Shown here one piece after another: positions 9,105 to 17,813 of a stretch of DNA of 64,000 nt (within the stretch, counting starts at the first letter, position 1; the number at the start of each line of letters is the position of its first letter). This stretch comes from Paramicrobacterium humi. Its GTDB lineage: Bacteria > Actinomycetota > Actinomycetes > Actinomycetales > Microbacteriaceae. A program made the position numbers and the translations under genes. The notes under the pieces were generated by a model. It did not search any database and was not told the DNA's origin. It saw nothing but the letters and a program-made list of their open reading frames with translations. The stretch covers positions 1,860,001-1,924,000 of the forward strand of contig NZ_FNRY01000001.1 of the NCBI RefSeq assembly GCF_900105715.1, read 5' to 3'.

Positions 9105-10970
9105 ATGCCGAAGAACAAGAAACCCGCAGGCGGTCGCCCCGCCCGCAACTTCGATCCCGACTACGCCGCCAAGCGGCAGGCGCGGAGAAGCGGCCCGAAG
9201 CCCGGCAGCCGCAGTCCCGGGCACCGCGGCTACCGCGCACCCGAGGAGGAACCGCGCAAGAACCGCTGGAATGCCGCCGAGCGCGCCGAACGCGCGGAGC
9301 GCGCGCCGCGCTACTCCGACGAGGCTCGTTCCCCGCGTCATTTCGATCGCGAGGAGCGCCCCGCGCGTCGTTTCGACCGGGAGGGGCGCCCCGCACGTCG
9401 TTTCGACCGCGAGGAGCGTCCGGCTCGTCGTTTCGACCGGGAGGAGCGTCCGGCTCGTCGTTTCGACAGGGAGGAGCGTTCCGCCCGGCGGTTTGGACAG
9501 GACGACCGGCCCCAGCGTCGTTTCGACCGCGACGAGCGCCCCGCGCGTCGTTTCGATCGCGAGGAGCGCCCGCGTCGCCGCTTCGACGACGACCGCCGCA
9601 GCCACTCGGAGCGTCCGGCCCGGCGATTCGACGGCGAGCGACGCTTCGATCGTGAGCGACCGCAGCGTCGTGAGCGCAGCGACTTCTACCCGAGCCGCGA
9701 CGAGAAGCCGCGTTTCACTCCACAGGATGACGTCGTGCTCGAACGGCTCGAAGCCGAAGCGATCCAGGCGTCCGACGTCGAAGGCGTGAGCTTCGCGGAC
9801 CTCGGCCTCGGCTCCAACATCGTGCGCACCCTCGGAGAGCTCGGCGCGGCGTCGCCGTTCCCGATCCAGGCCGCCACGATCCCGGATGTGCTCGCCGGCC
9901 GCGACGTGCTCGGCCGCGGCCGCACCGGCAGCGGGAAGACGATCGCGTTCGGCGCCCCGCTCGTCGAGAAGCTCATGGAGAACAACGGCGGCACCCGCCG
10001 TGAGATGGGGCGGAACCCGCGTGCCCTCATCCTCGCTCCCACCCGCGAGCTCGCGCTGCAGATCGACCGCACCGTTCAGCCCATCGCGCGCAGCGTCGGC
10101 CTGTTCACGACCCAGATCTACGGCGGCGTGCCGCAGGCCCGCCAGGTCGGTGCGCTCCGCCGCGGCGTCGACATCGTGATCGGCACCCCGGGCCGGATCG
10201 AGGACCTCATTCAGCAGGGGCGCCTCGACCTGTCGGACGTGACCGTGACGGTCATCGACGAGGCCGACCACATGTGCGACCTCGGGTTCCTCGAGCCCGT
10301 GCAGCGCATCCTGCGGCAGACTGCTGACGGCGGTCAGAAGCTGCTGTTCTCGGCCACCCTCGACACGGGCGTCGCGGCGCTCGTCGACGAGTTCCTCGTC
10401 GACCCGGCGGTGCACGAGGTCGCGGGCGAGGACCAGGCATCGTCGCACATCGACCACCGTGTGCTCGTCGTGCTGCGCGAGGACAAGGTGCAGGTGCTGC
10501 GCGAACTCGCCGATCGTGACGACAAGACGGTCGTCTTCACGCGCACTCGCGCGTACGCCGAGCAGCTCGTCGACGAGCTGGAGGACGCGGGCGTCCGCGC
10601 CGTCGCGCTGCACGGCGACCTCAGCCAGGCGAGGCGCCAGCGCAACCTCGACCGGTTGTCGTCGGGACGGGTGAACGTTCTCGTCGCCACGGACGTCGCC
10701 GCTCGCGGCATCCATGTCGACGATGTCACGCTCGTGATCCAGGCCGACATGCCCGACGAGTACAAGACGTACCTGCACCGTTCGGGCCGCACCGGCCGGG
10801 CAGGGAAGGACGGCCGTGTCGTCACGGTCATCCCGCGCAACCGTCGCCGCCGCATGGCCGAGCTGCTCGAGCGCGCCGAGATCGACGCGCCGATCGTGGA
10901 CGCGTTCCCCGGCGACGACGTCATCGACGAGATCGCCGGTCGCCTCACGGTCGCTGACCTGACGGCGTAG
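9105..10970 (+). CDS. DEAD-box RNA helicase with N-terminal Arg-rich repeats
   Basis: ATP-dependent RNA helicase. From the chosen start it has 621 residues. Residues about 1-210 are a low-complexity basic tail with many repeats of the type RPARRFDREE. The core follows: Q-motif SPFPIQAATIP, Walker A GRTGSGKT, PTRELA, TPGR, the DEAD box as VIDEADHM, SAT, and motif VI HRSGRTGRAG. The ATG at 9105 follows GGAAAG; an in-frame ATG at 9075 adds ten residues but has no visible binding site. The basic repeat tail probably binds RNA non-specifically. DeaD/RhlE-like roles in ribosome biogenesis or cold adaptation are likely. Confidence 0.92.
   Translation: MPKNKKPAGGRPARNFDPDYAAKRQARRSGPKPGSRSPGHRGYRAPEEEPRKNRWNAAERAERAERAPRYSDEARSPRHFDREERPARRFDREGRPARRFDREERPARRFDREERPARRFDREERSARRFGQDDRPQRRFDRDERPARRFDREERPRRRFDDDRRSHSERPARRFDGERRFDRERPQRRERSDFYPSRDEKPRFTPQDDVVLERLEAEAIQASDVEGVSFADLGLGSNIVRTLGELGAASPFPIQAATIPDVLAGRDVLGRGRTGSGKTIAFGAPLVEKLMENNGGTRREMGRNPRALILAPTRELALQIDRTVQPIARSVGLFTTQIYGGVPQARQVGALRRGVDIVIGTPGRIEDLIQQGRLDLSDVTVTVIDEADHMCDLGFLEPVQRILRQTADGGQKLLFSATLDTGVAALVDEFLVDPAVHEVAGEDQASSHIDHRVLVVLREDKVQVLRELADRDDKTVVFTRTRAYAEQLVDELEDAGVRAVALHGDLSQARRQRNLDRLSSGRVNVLVATDVAARGIHVDDVTLVIQADMPDEYKTYLHRSGRTGRAGKDGRVVTVIPRNRRRRMAELLERAEIDAPIVDAFPGDDVIDEIAGRLTVADLTA
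9340..9570 (+). repeat. Tandem in-gene repeat encoding RPARRFDREE units
   Basis: Near-identical units of about 30 nt (core CGTCGTTTCGACCGGGAGGAG) occur consecutively inside the helicase gene and encode R-F-D-R-E-E-R-P-A-R units. Spacing stays in frame. Such arrays can change copy number by slippage without breaking the reading frame. Confidence 0.8.
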
Positions 10971-10982
10971 CACGCGAAGAGG

Positions 10983-11010
10983 TGGCCCCGATCCCGGTGG
11001 ATCGGGGCCA
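10983..11010. terminator. Hairpin terminator after the helicase gene
   Basis: TGGCCCCGATCC pairs exactly with GGATCGGGGCCA across a 4-nt loop, 12 nt after the helicase stop codon. Confidence 0.75.
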
Positions 11011-11098
11011 TCCGCGCTTAACGCCCCGGTTGCGGCCGGCGCAGCCGCGCCTATGATGTGCGGGAGCGTCCCACGCGGTGCACAGAACGGAGAGCGGC

Positions 11099-12310
11099 AT
11101 GAAGATCATCGTCGGCGTCACCGGAGGAATCGCCGCCTACAAGGTCGTCGGCGTGATCCGCGCCCTCGTGCTCGACGGGCATGACGTACACGTCATCCCC
11201 ACGGAATCGGCGCTCAAGTTCGTCGGTGCGCCGACCTTCGAGGCGATCAGCCGCAACCCGCTCGCGACGGACCTGTACGAGGGCGTCGCCGAGGTGCGAC
11301 ACGTGGCTCTCGGGCAGAGCGCCGACGTCATCCTCGTCGCCCCCGCCACCGCGAACACCATCGCGCGAATCACCGCGGGACTCGCCGACGACCTGCTCGG
11401 CAACAGCATCCTCGCCTCGAAGGCGCCGCTCGTGATCGCTCCCGCCATGCACACCGAGATGTGGCAGAACCCGGCGACGGCGCACAACGTGGCGACGCTG
11501 CGCGAACGCGGTGTGCGCATCGTCGGCCCCGGAGAAGGCCGCCTGACCGGCAGGGACAGCGGCATCGGCCGGCTCGCCGACGAGAACGAGATCGTCTCCG
11601 CCGTGCTCGAAGCCGGTGGCCACGGGCGGACGGCGCGTGACCTCGACGGCCGCCGCATCGTGATCAGCGCGGGCGGGACTCGGGAGCCGATCGATCCGGT
11701 GCGCTTCATCGGCAACCGGTCATCCGGCCGTCAGGGTGTCGCCCTCGCCGAGGCGGCCAAGCAGCGCGGAGCGGACGTTCTGCTCGTGGCCGCGAACCTC
11801 GAAATCGAGGTACCCGCCGGCATCGAGAGCTTCACCGTGACGACGACGGCGCAACTCCGCGAGGCCATGCTCGAACGGGCGGCCTCCGCGGATGTCGTCA
11901 TCATGGCGGCTGCCGTCGCCGATTACCGGCCGGAAGACGTGTCCGACACGAAGATGAAGAAGGAAGCCGATGGCGGCCCGGTCACGCTGAGGCTCGTGCA
12001 GAACCCCGACATCCTCACCGAGCTCGGCCACGCCGATCGCCGAGCGCGCGTGCTCGTCGGCTTCGCCGCCGAGACGACGTCCGATGAGGCGGAGCTTATC
12101 CGGCTCGCCGCCGAGAAGCGGGAGCGGAAGGGCTGCGATCTCATCGCCGTCAACCGCGTGGACGGCGGCCGCGGCTTCGGCGCCGCCGACAACGAGGTGC
12201 GCCTGATCGACGCGAACGGGCCCCTCGGCGCTGCCGTCGCCGGCAGCAAGAGTGACGTCGCGCACGCGATCCTCGACGCCGCACGCGACCTTCTGCGCGG
12301 CCGCGACTGA
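11099..12310 (+). CDS. coaBC: Bifunctional phosphopantothenoylcysteine decarboxylase/synthetase
   Basis: Two steps of coenzyme A synthesis: CoaB joins 4'-phosphopantothenate to cysteine (CTP-dependent), and CoaC decarboxylates the product with FMN. The 403-residue protein has the CoaC half first (GVTGGIAAYK, ATANTIARI, APAMHTEMW), then the CoaB half (SAGGTREPIDPVRFIGNRSSG, AAAVADYRP, and KMKKE near the substrate site, NPDIL). ATG at 11099 follows GGAG at good spacing. It stands alone, with nrdD about 115 nt downstream. Confidence 0.95.
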   Translation: MKIIVGVTGGIAAYKVVGVIRALVLDGHDVHVIPTESALKFVGAPTFEAISRNPLATDLYEGVAEVRHVALGQSADVILVAPATANTIARITAGLADDLLGNSILASKAPLVIAPAMHTEMWQNPATAHNVATLRERGVRIVGPGEGRLTGRDSGIGRLADENEIVSAVLEAGGHGRTARDLDGRRIVISAGGTREPIDPVRFIGNRSSGRQGVALAEAAKQRGADVLLVAANLEIEVPAGIESFTVTTTAQLREAMLERAASADVVIMAAAVADYRPEDVSDTKMKKEADGGPVTLRLVQNPDILTELGHADRRARVLVGFAAETTSDEAELIRLAAEKRERKGCDLIAVNRVDGGRGFGAADNEVRLIDANGPLGAAVAGSKSDVAHAILDAARDLLRGRD

Positions 12311-12349
12311 CGCTCGCTCGCTACATGTGGTTATTCACGGCGAACTGCG

Positions 12350-12365
12350 CCACTACATCTTGTGG
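12350..12365. promoter_or_regulatory. Candidate NrdR box upstream of nrdD
   Basis: CCACTACATCTTGTGG matches the NrdR consensus aCACwAtATaTwGtGt at 12 of 16 positions, 60 nt before the nrdD start. A second well-spaced box is not clear; only the half-site CTACATGTGG (12321-12330) is seen. The same bases also resemble the palindrome at 17814-17830, so an alternative regulator is possible. Confidence 0.5.
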
Positions 12366-12425
12366 TGAGGGCGTAGCTTCTCGGTAACCGGCGGCGCAGG
12401 GCCGCCGGCATCGGGAAGGAATGTC

Positions 12426-14228
12426 ATGTCCGCATCGCCCGCGCCCGTCGTCGACGTCGCCGCGACCATCAACGAATATCTCGACCGCTCCGATTGGCGC
12501 ATCAATGCGAACGCCAACCAGGGCTACTCTCTCGGCGGCCTCATCCTCAACACGGCCGGGAAGGTCGTCGCGAACTACTGGCTGAGCGAGGTGTACTCGC
12601 CCGAGATCGGGCAGGCGCACCGCAACGGCGACATCCACATCCACGACCTCGACATGCTCGCCGGCTACTGCGCCGGCTGGTCGCTTCGGGTGCTGCTGCA
12701 GGAGGGACTGGGCGGCGTTCCGGGCAAGGTCGAGTCGGCGCCGCCCAGGCACTTCAGCTCCGCGCTCGGGCAGATCGTCAACTTCCTCGGCACGATGCAG
12801 AACGAGTGGGCCGGCGCGCAGGCGTTCAGCTCCTTCGACACCTACATGGCGCCCTACGTCCGCGTCGACGGCCTCGACTACGACGAGGTGCGGCAGGGCA
12901 TCCAGGAACTGGTCTACAACCTCAACGTTCCCTCCCGCTGGGGCATGCAGACGCCGTTCACCAACCTCACCTTCGACTGGGTGTGCCCCGAGGACCTCCG
13001 CGACCAGGTCCCCGTCATCGCCGGCGTCGAGCAGCCGTTCAGCTACGGCGACCTCACCGCCGAGATGGCCCTGATCAACCGGGCCTACATCGACGTCATG
13101 ACCTCGGGCGACGCGAACGGCCGCACGTTCACGTTTCCGATTCCCACCTACAACATCACCGAGGACTTCGACTGGCACTCCGAGAATGCGGAAGCGCTGT
13201 TCGCCATGACCGCGAAGTACGGCACTCCCTACTTCCAGAACTTCATCAACTCCGAGCTCGAGCCCGGCCAGATCCGCTCCATGTGCTGTCGGCTGCAGCT
13301 CGACCTGCGTGAGCTGCTCAAGCGCGGCAACGGCCTCTTCGGCTCGGCCGAGCAGACCGGCTCCCTCGGCGTCGTCACCGTCAACTGCGCCCGCCTCGGC
13401 TACCTCAACCCGTGCGACGAGGTCGGCGCGCTTGCCGCGCTCGACCGGCTCCTTGACCTCGCGAAGGACTCCCTCGAGCGCAAGCGCGTCGTCATCGACC
13501 AGCTCATCGAGGGCGGACTGTTCCCCTACACGAAGCGCTACCTGCAGGGCGGGCTGCGCAACCACTTCTCCACCATCGGGGTGAACGGCGTGAACGAGAT
13601 GATCCGAAACCTCACCGGAGACGAGCACGACATCACCACGGCCGAGGGCCACGCCATGGCCGTGCGCCTGCTCGACCACGTGCGCGAGCGCATCGTCGAG
13701 TTCCAGGAGGCCACCGGACACCTCTACAACCTCGAAGCCTCACCTGCCGAGGGCGCCACCTACCGCTTCGCGAAAGAGGACAGGGCCCGCTTCCCCGGCA
13801 TCCTGCACGCCGGAACCGATCAGAACCCGTACTACACGAACTCGTCACAGCTGCCGGTCGGCTTCACTGACGACCCGTTCGAGGCGCTCGAACGCCAGGA
13901 CGAGCTGCAGACCAAGTACACGGGCGGCACGGTGCTGCACCTCTACATGTCCGAGAGGCTGTCGGATGCCGCGGCCTGCCGCGAGCTCGTCCGGCGCTCG
14001 CTCGCCACCCACCGCCTGCCGTACATCACCGTCACACCGACGTTCTCGATCTGCCCCGAGCACGGCTACCTCGCCGGCGAGCACCCGGCGTGCCCGACGT
14101 GCGGCGGCCTGTGCGAGGTGTGGACCCGGGTGATGGGCTACTTCCGCCCGGTGAGCTCGTTCAACATCGGCAAGAAGGGCGAGCACGCGGAGCGGCGTCA
14201 CTTCGTCGAGGAGGCGATGAGCCGATGA
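12426..14228 (+). CDS. nrdD: Anaerobic ribonucleoside-triphosphate reductase
   Basis: Class III reductase that makes dNTPs from NTPs without oxygen, using a glycyl radical. The 600-residue protein has the NrdD core (DIHIHDLDMLAGYCAGWSL, YNLNVPSRWG, SLGVVTVNCARLGYL, FSTIGVNGVNEM), the glycyl-radical loop RVMGYFR near the C-terminus, and a metal site made of CPEH and CPTC. It lacks the roughly 90-residue N-terminal ATP-cone of E. coli-type enzymes and starts directly in the catalytic domain. ATG follows GGAAGGAA. It overlaps nrdG as ATGA. Implies growth or survival under anoxia. Confidence 0.95.
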   Translation: MSASPAPVVDVAATINEYLDRSDWRINANANQGYSLGGLILNTAGKVVANYWLSEVYSPEIGQAHRNGDIHIHDLDMLAGYCAGWSLRVLLQEGLGGVPGKVESAPPRHFSSALGQIVNFLGTMQNEWAGAQAFSSFDTYMAPYVRVDGLDYDEVRQGIQELVYNLNVPSRWGMQTPFTNLTFDWVCPEDLRDQVPVIAGVEQPFSYGDLTAEMALINRAYIDVMTSGDANGRTFTFPIPTYNITEDFDWHSENAEALFAMTAKYGTPYFQNFINSELEPGQIRSMCCRLQLDLRELLKRGNGLFGSAEQTGSLGVVTVNCARLGYLNPCDEVGALAALDRLLDLAKDSLERKRVVIDQLIEGGLFPYTKRYLQGGLRNHFSTIGVNGVNEMIRNLTGDEHDITTAEGHAMAVRLLDHVRERIVEFQEATGHLYNLEASPAEGATYRFAKEDRARFPGILHAGTDQNPYYTNSSQLPVGFTDDPFEALERQDELQTKYTGGTVLHLYMSERLSDAAACRELVRRSLATHRLPYITVTPTFSICPEHGYLAGEHPACPTCGGLCEVWTRVMGYFRPVSSFNIGKKGEHAERRHFVEEAMSR

Positions 14229-14878
14229 CCGCCCGGGCGTGCGCGGACGGCCTGCAGATCGCCGGCCTCACGCGGCTGTCGACGTGCGACTGGCCGGGCA
14301 GGCTCGTCGCGACGGTGTTCCTGCAGGGCTGCCCGCTCGATTGCGGCTTCTGCCACAACCCGGAGCTCATCGACCCGCGCACGCCCGGCCGCATCGCCTG
14401 GGCCGAGATCATCGCCTTCCTGGAACGCCGCCGCGGCCTGCTCGACGGCGTCGTGTTCTCGGGCGGCGAGCCGACCCGCCAGCCGGGCCTCGCCGACGCG
14501 ATGGCGCACGTGCGCGCGCTCGGCTTCGGGGTCGGCCTGCACACGGCGGGCCCGTACCCGGCGCGGCTCGCGCACGTGCTTCCGCTGTGCGACTGGGTGG
14601 GGCTCGACATCAAGGCGCCCGAGCGGCTCTACGCAGCCGTGTGCGGCGTCGCGAGCGCCGCGACGAAGGCGTTCGCAAGCCTGCGCCTCGCCCAGGACAG
14701 CGGCGTCGACCTGCAGGTGCGCACGACCGTCGACCCGACCACGATGTCCGACGTGGATGTCGCCGAACTCACCGACACGCTCGCGGAGCTCGGCGTCGCC
14801 GACCACGTTCTGCAGCGCGTGCGCCCGGACGGCACCCGCCCGGAGTACGCGGCGCGCCTCGCGGCAGTGCGGGCCTGA
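14225..14878 (+). CDS. nrdG: Anaerobic ribonucleotide reductase activating protein
   Basis: A 217-residue radical SAM enzyme that generates the glycyl radical on NrdD using S-adenosylmethionine and a [4Fe-4S] cluster. The cluster motif is CPLDCGFC (CxxxCxxC) near residue 37, followed by HNPEL and FSGGEPTRQ, typical of NrdG-type activases. ATG overlaps the nrdD stop by 4 nt, so both are made together. The start is fixed by that overlap. Confidence 0.94.
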   Translation: MTARACADGLQIAGLTRLSTCDWPGRLVATVFLQGCPLDCGFCHNPELIDPRTPGRIAWAEIIAFLERRRGLLDGVVFSGGEPTRQPGLADAMAHVRALGFGVGLHTAGPYPARLAHVLPLCDWVGLDIKAPERLYAAVCGVASAATKAFASLRLAQDSGVDLQVRTTVDPTTMSDVDVAELTDTLAELGVADHVLQRVRPDGTRPEYAARLAAVRA

Positions 14879-14946
14879 GAAGGGGCGGCGAATTGGCACG
14901 GCGCGTTCAGCGGCATCCGATCGTCCTTCCGGGCGAGACTGGAACC

Positions 14947-15531
14947 GTGCCGTCCGCAGACCATCGACCCCGCGCGCTCGCCGTGTGCCTCGTCGCCGGC
15001 GGTGCGCTCGGTGCGGTCGCCGCGCTCGCCCTCACCCTGGAGAAGATCGCCACGGCGGGCGGTGCGGCCCCGAACTGCAATGTGAGCCCGCTCATCGGCT
15101 GCGGCGCGAGCCTGAACTCCGTGCAGGGCTCGCTGCTCGGCATCCCGAACCCGCTCATCGGGCTGATGTTCTGGCCCGCCGTGATGCTGCTCGGGGTGCT
15201 CGCCGTCGCGGTGCCGCTGCCGCGCTGGGTGTGGCTCGGTCTCACCGCGGCGCTCGCGGGCGCGACGGCGCTCGTCGTGTGGTTCGTCGTGCAGTCGATC
15301 GCGGTGCTCGGCATCCTGTGCCCCTGGTGCATGCTCACGTGGGCGGTGACGGTCCCGCTGCTGCTCGGCGTGCTCACGCACGTCGTTCGAGAGCGGATGC
15401 TGCCGGCGCCGCAGCCCGTGGTGAGCGCCGTGCGCGCGATTCCGGTGCCCTGGCTGTGGGGCAGTCTCGTGGTGTTCGCGGCGATCGCGGTGTGGGCCCA
15501 GCTGCAGTTGGATATCGTGGGATCACTGTGA
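14947..15531 (+). CDS. Vitamin K epoxide reductase (VKOR) family protein
   Basis: A 194-residue membrane protein of the bacterial VKOR family, which reoxidises DsbA-like thiol oxidases and passes electrons to quinones. The active-site pair is CPWC in the fourth hydrophobic segment (GILCPWCML). The loop cysteines are in PNCNVSPLIGCGASL, followed by the family stretch GIPNPLIGL. The start is uncertain: GTG at 14947 gives a short cytoplasmic lead, while in-frame TTG at 14893 has the better upstream sequence (AAGGGG) and adds 18 residues. It follows nrdG by about 70 nt and overlaps the cytochrome b gene as GTGA. Confidence 0.85.
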   Translation: MPSADHRPRALAVCLVAGGALGAVAALALTLEKIATAGGAAPNCNVSPLIGCGASLNSVQGSLLGIPNPLIGLMFWPAVMLLGVLAVAVPLPRWVWLGLTAALAGATALVVWFVVQSIAVLGILCPWCMLTWAVTVPLLLGVLTHVVRERMLPAPQPVVSAVRAIPVPWLWGSLVVFAAIAVWAQLQLDIVGSL

Positions 15532-16604
15532 CGACCCGTGAGACGGCCGGCAAGCCCGAGGCCGAAGACCAGCGCGCCCGGTTCCCCCGGCTGCGGACGG
15601 GGCGGCGTTGGCTGAACCTGCTCTGGCTCCTGCCTGCCGTCGCGGTTCTGCTCGGCGTGCTCGTCGGCGTCGCCGCGGGGCTGCGTCAGATGCCCGGCGT
15701 GCAGGAGTTCATCGCCGCCTACCCGGGCACGAGCCCGCGCGCCGAACCGCAGGGCTTCCCGTGGTGGCTGCGCTGGCAGCACTTCCTCAACATCGTGTTC
15801 CTCATCCCGATCATGCGCTCCGGCCTGCAGATCCTCGCCGGTCGGCCGCGACTGTTCTGGAAGGTGGGCCAGCGGCCCGGGCAAGAGTGGCTGCGTCTGA
15901 ACGACGCGATCGAGCAGGGTGCGCGCGTCTCCCCGCGGCACGACGCCGTGTCGCTGCCGAGCCAGCTGGGGCTGCCGGGCACTCGCCGGTCAAGCGCCTC
16001 CGCTCGCTGGTGGCACCTGACCGTGACGATGCTGTGGCTGCTGAACGGGATCGTGTTCTACGTGCTGCTGTTCGCGACCGGGCAGTGGGTGCGCACCGTG
16101 CCGACCAGCTGGGACGTCGTGCCGAACGCGCTGAGCGCTGCGCTGCAGTACGCGTCCCTCGACTTCCCCGTGCAGGACTCGTGGATCGCCTACAACGGGC
16201 TGCAGCTGCTGACCTACTTCGTCACGGTGTTCATCGCCGCGCCGCTCGCGATCGCGACGGGGATGCTGCAGGCGCCGCGCGTCAGCCGCGCGCTCGGCGC
16301 CACGACCTCGAAGCTGTTCAACCCCGAGGTCGCCCGCTCGGTGCACGCGCTGGTTCTCGGCTGGTTCGTGGTGTTCACGATCGTGCATGTCGCGCTCGTT
16401 CTCATCACGGGAGCGGCATCCAATCTCACTCACATCACGATCGGGTCGGCGACGGCCTCGCCCGCCGGGCTTGTGCTGTTCGGCATAGGCGTGATCGTGC
16501 TCGCCGTGCTGTGGCTCATCGTGTCGCCGGTCACCAACAAGTGGCCGAACGCCGTGCAGAAGGTCGCGGTGACCGCGCTCGGCCCTCTCGCCCGGCTGTT
16601 CTAA
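15528..16604 (+). CDS. Cytochrome b561/b-domain membrane protein
   Basis: A 358-residue membrane protein resembling the di-haem b-type cytochrome subunits of formate, hydrogenase or sulfite-type dehydrogenases. Hydrophobic segments carry candidate haem histidines in RWQHFLNIVFL, WWHLTVTMLWLLNG, and RSVHALVLGWFVVFTIVHVAL. The N-terminal 20 residues are hydrophilic. Start is GTG at 15528, overlapping the VKOR stop. The co-translated VKOR partner suggests both feed electrons to or from the quinone pool. No catalytic dehydrogenase subunit is next to it. Its TAA overlaps the convergent acetyltransferase stop. Confidence 0.8.
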   Translation: MTTRETAGKPEAEDQRARFPRLRTGRRWLNLLWLLPAVAVLLGVLVGVAAGLRQMPGVQEFIAAYPGTSPRAEPQGFPWWLRWQHFLNIVFLIPIMRSGLQILAGRPRLFWKVGQRPGQEWLRLNDAIEQGARVSPRHDAVSLPSQLGLPGTRRSSASARWWHLTVTMLWLLNGIVFYVLLFATGQWVRTVPTSWDVVPNALSAALQYASLDFPVQDSWIAYNGLQLLTYFVTVFIAAPLAIATGMLQAPRVSRALGATTSKLFNPEVARSVHALVLGWFVVFTIVHVALVLITGAASNLTHITIGSATASPAGLVLFGIGVIVLAVLWLIVSPVTNKWPNAVQKVAVTALGPLARLF

Positions 16605-17137
16605 AGTTCACGCGTCGTGAACAAAGTGGTGCCGCGCGCCGGATCCACTTCCGTGCGATCGCTCTCGGTGAAGCCGAGTTTGGAAAGGACGCGGCGAGAA
16701 GCCACATTCCAATCCCAGACCGTCGCCCAGAGGCGTCGGTATCCCGACGACTTCGCCCAGTCGATGACCGCCCATGCGGCTTCCGTGGCGTAGCCGTTTC
16801 CCCAGGTTCGGCGCAGCAGCTCGAACCCCAGCTCAGGCGCGCCCGTGCCGCCTCGACCGCTGTCGATCAGGCCGCAGTACCCGATGACGTCTCCGGCGGA
16901 CTTTCGCTCGATCGCGAGCATTCCGACCGACGAGGGCTGCTCGGCGCGTATCGACTCCTCGAGCTCGGCGAGCGTGGGGCGCCCGTCGGCATCGATGCGG
17001 CGATGCGGGGGCACGCGCGGATCGCGCTCTGTCCACAGCTCGCGCATGACCGCAGCCTCGGCGACCCGCCACGGCCGGAGCAGAAGGCGGCTCGTCTCGA
17101 ACGAAGGACTGTCGTGCACGGGCGCGTCGGCCGTCAT
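16601..17137 (-). CDS. GNAT-family N-acetyltransferase (RimJ/RimL-like)
   Basis: A 178-residue acetyltransferase. The N-terminus has SFETSRLLLRPWRVAEA, typical of RimJ/RimL-like GNATs. The acetyl-CoA region is RRTWGNGYATEAAWAVIDWA, and ASRRVLSKLGF follows. Probable target is a protein N-terminus, amino acid or small amine. It is convergent with the cytochrome b gene, sharing bases of the two stop codons. No operon partner is visible. Confidence 0.88.
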   Translation of the reverse strand: MTADAPVHDSPSFETSRLLLRPWRVAEAAVMRELWTERDPRVPPHRRIDADGRPTLAELEESIRAEQPSSVGMLAIERKSAGDVIGYCGLIDSGRGGTGAPELGFELLRRTWGNGYATEAAWAVIDWAKSSGYRRLWATVWDWNVASRRVLSKLGFTESDRTEVDPARGTTLFTTREL

Positions 17138-17163
17138 GTCAGCAACCGTGCTCCCGGGCGCGG

Positions 17164-17808
17164 CTATGAGGCTTCCGCGGCGTCATTGTTTCGGTCGCGT
17201 TGCCGCAGCCGCACCCAGCAGCCGGTGTGCGGGTCGCGGGCGTGCAGCTCGCTCGCCTCGAGTGGGCCGTCGATCTGGTCGATGCTCGCCGACAGCAGTC
17301 CGTAGTGCACTTGGCAGACTTGCGGGTGGTCGGCGGCGAGCTTGTCGTAGGGGCACTCGTGCACGGTGAGGCGCAGTTCGTCGGCGTCGACGGAGGCGTC
17401 GAATCCGCACTCGTCCATGTGATCCTCGAGCAGGTCAAGCTGCCGGTCGGCCGCCGACACCGGCTCCGAGGCCGTGGCCGGGCTGACAAGGCGGCGCACC
17501 TGGTCGGCGCGCTCGAACGCCTGCTTCACCCGTTCGGCCCGGTGCGGGTCGTCCGGGTCCGTGACGGCGGTGTACAGCAGCCGCGGCCGGCCGCGGGAAT
17601 CCTTGTGCAGCGTCTCTGAGCGCACGAAGCCCGCATCGATGAGCCGGTGCAGGTGCTCGCGCGTCGTATTGGCGTGCAGCCCGGTGGCCTCGGCGAGCTC
17701 GTCGACGCTGAGCGTTCCGCGGGTCATGAGCATGTGCAGCAGGTCGATGCGGCTGATCGAGGAGAGCGTCCGGTAGTTCGCGGCGAGAGGCGTGGCCATA
17801 CCAGACAT
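17164..17808 (-). CDS. ArsR/SufR-like HTH regulator with conserved cysteines
   Basis: A 214-residue regulator. The N-terminal winged helix (about residues 15-90) includes LSVDELAEATGLHANTTREHLHRL, and the C-terminal half includes HECPYDKLAADHPQVC, as in the COG2345 group that contains the Fe-S regulator SufR. Cysteines lie in DECGF, HECPY, QVCQV and TGCWV, which could hold a cluster or metal. ATG at 17808 lies 5 nt after a palindrome, and upstream open frame is not coding. It is downstream of the radical SAM gene on the same strand. Its target may include nrdDG (shared half-sites), but that is inference. Confidence 0.82.
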   Translation of the reverse strand: MSGMATPLAANYRTLSSISRIDLLHMLMTRGTLSVDELAEATGLHANTTREHLHRLIDAGFVRSETLHKDSRGRPRLLYTAVTDPDDPHRAERVKQAFERADQVRRLVSPATASEPVSAADRQLDLLEDHMDECGFDASVDADELRLTVHECPYDKLAADHPQVCQVHYGLLSASIDQIDGPLEASELHARDPHTGCWVRLRQRDRNNDAAEAS

Positions 17809-17813
17809 GGTAC

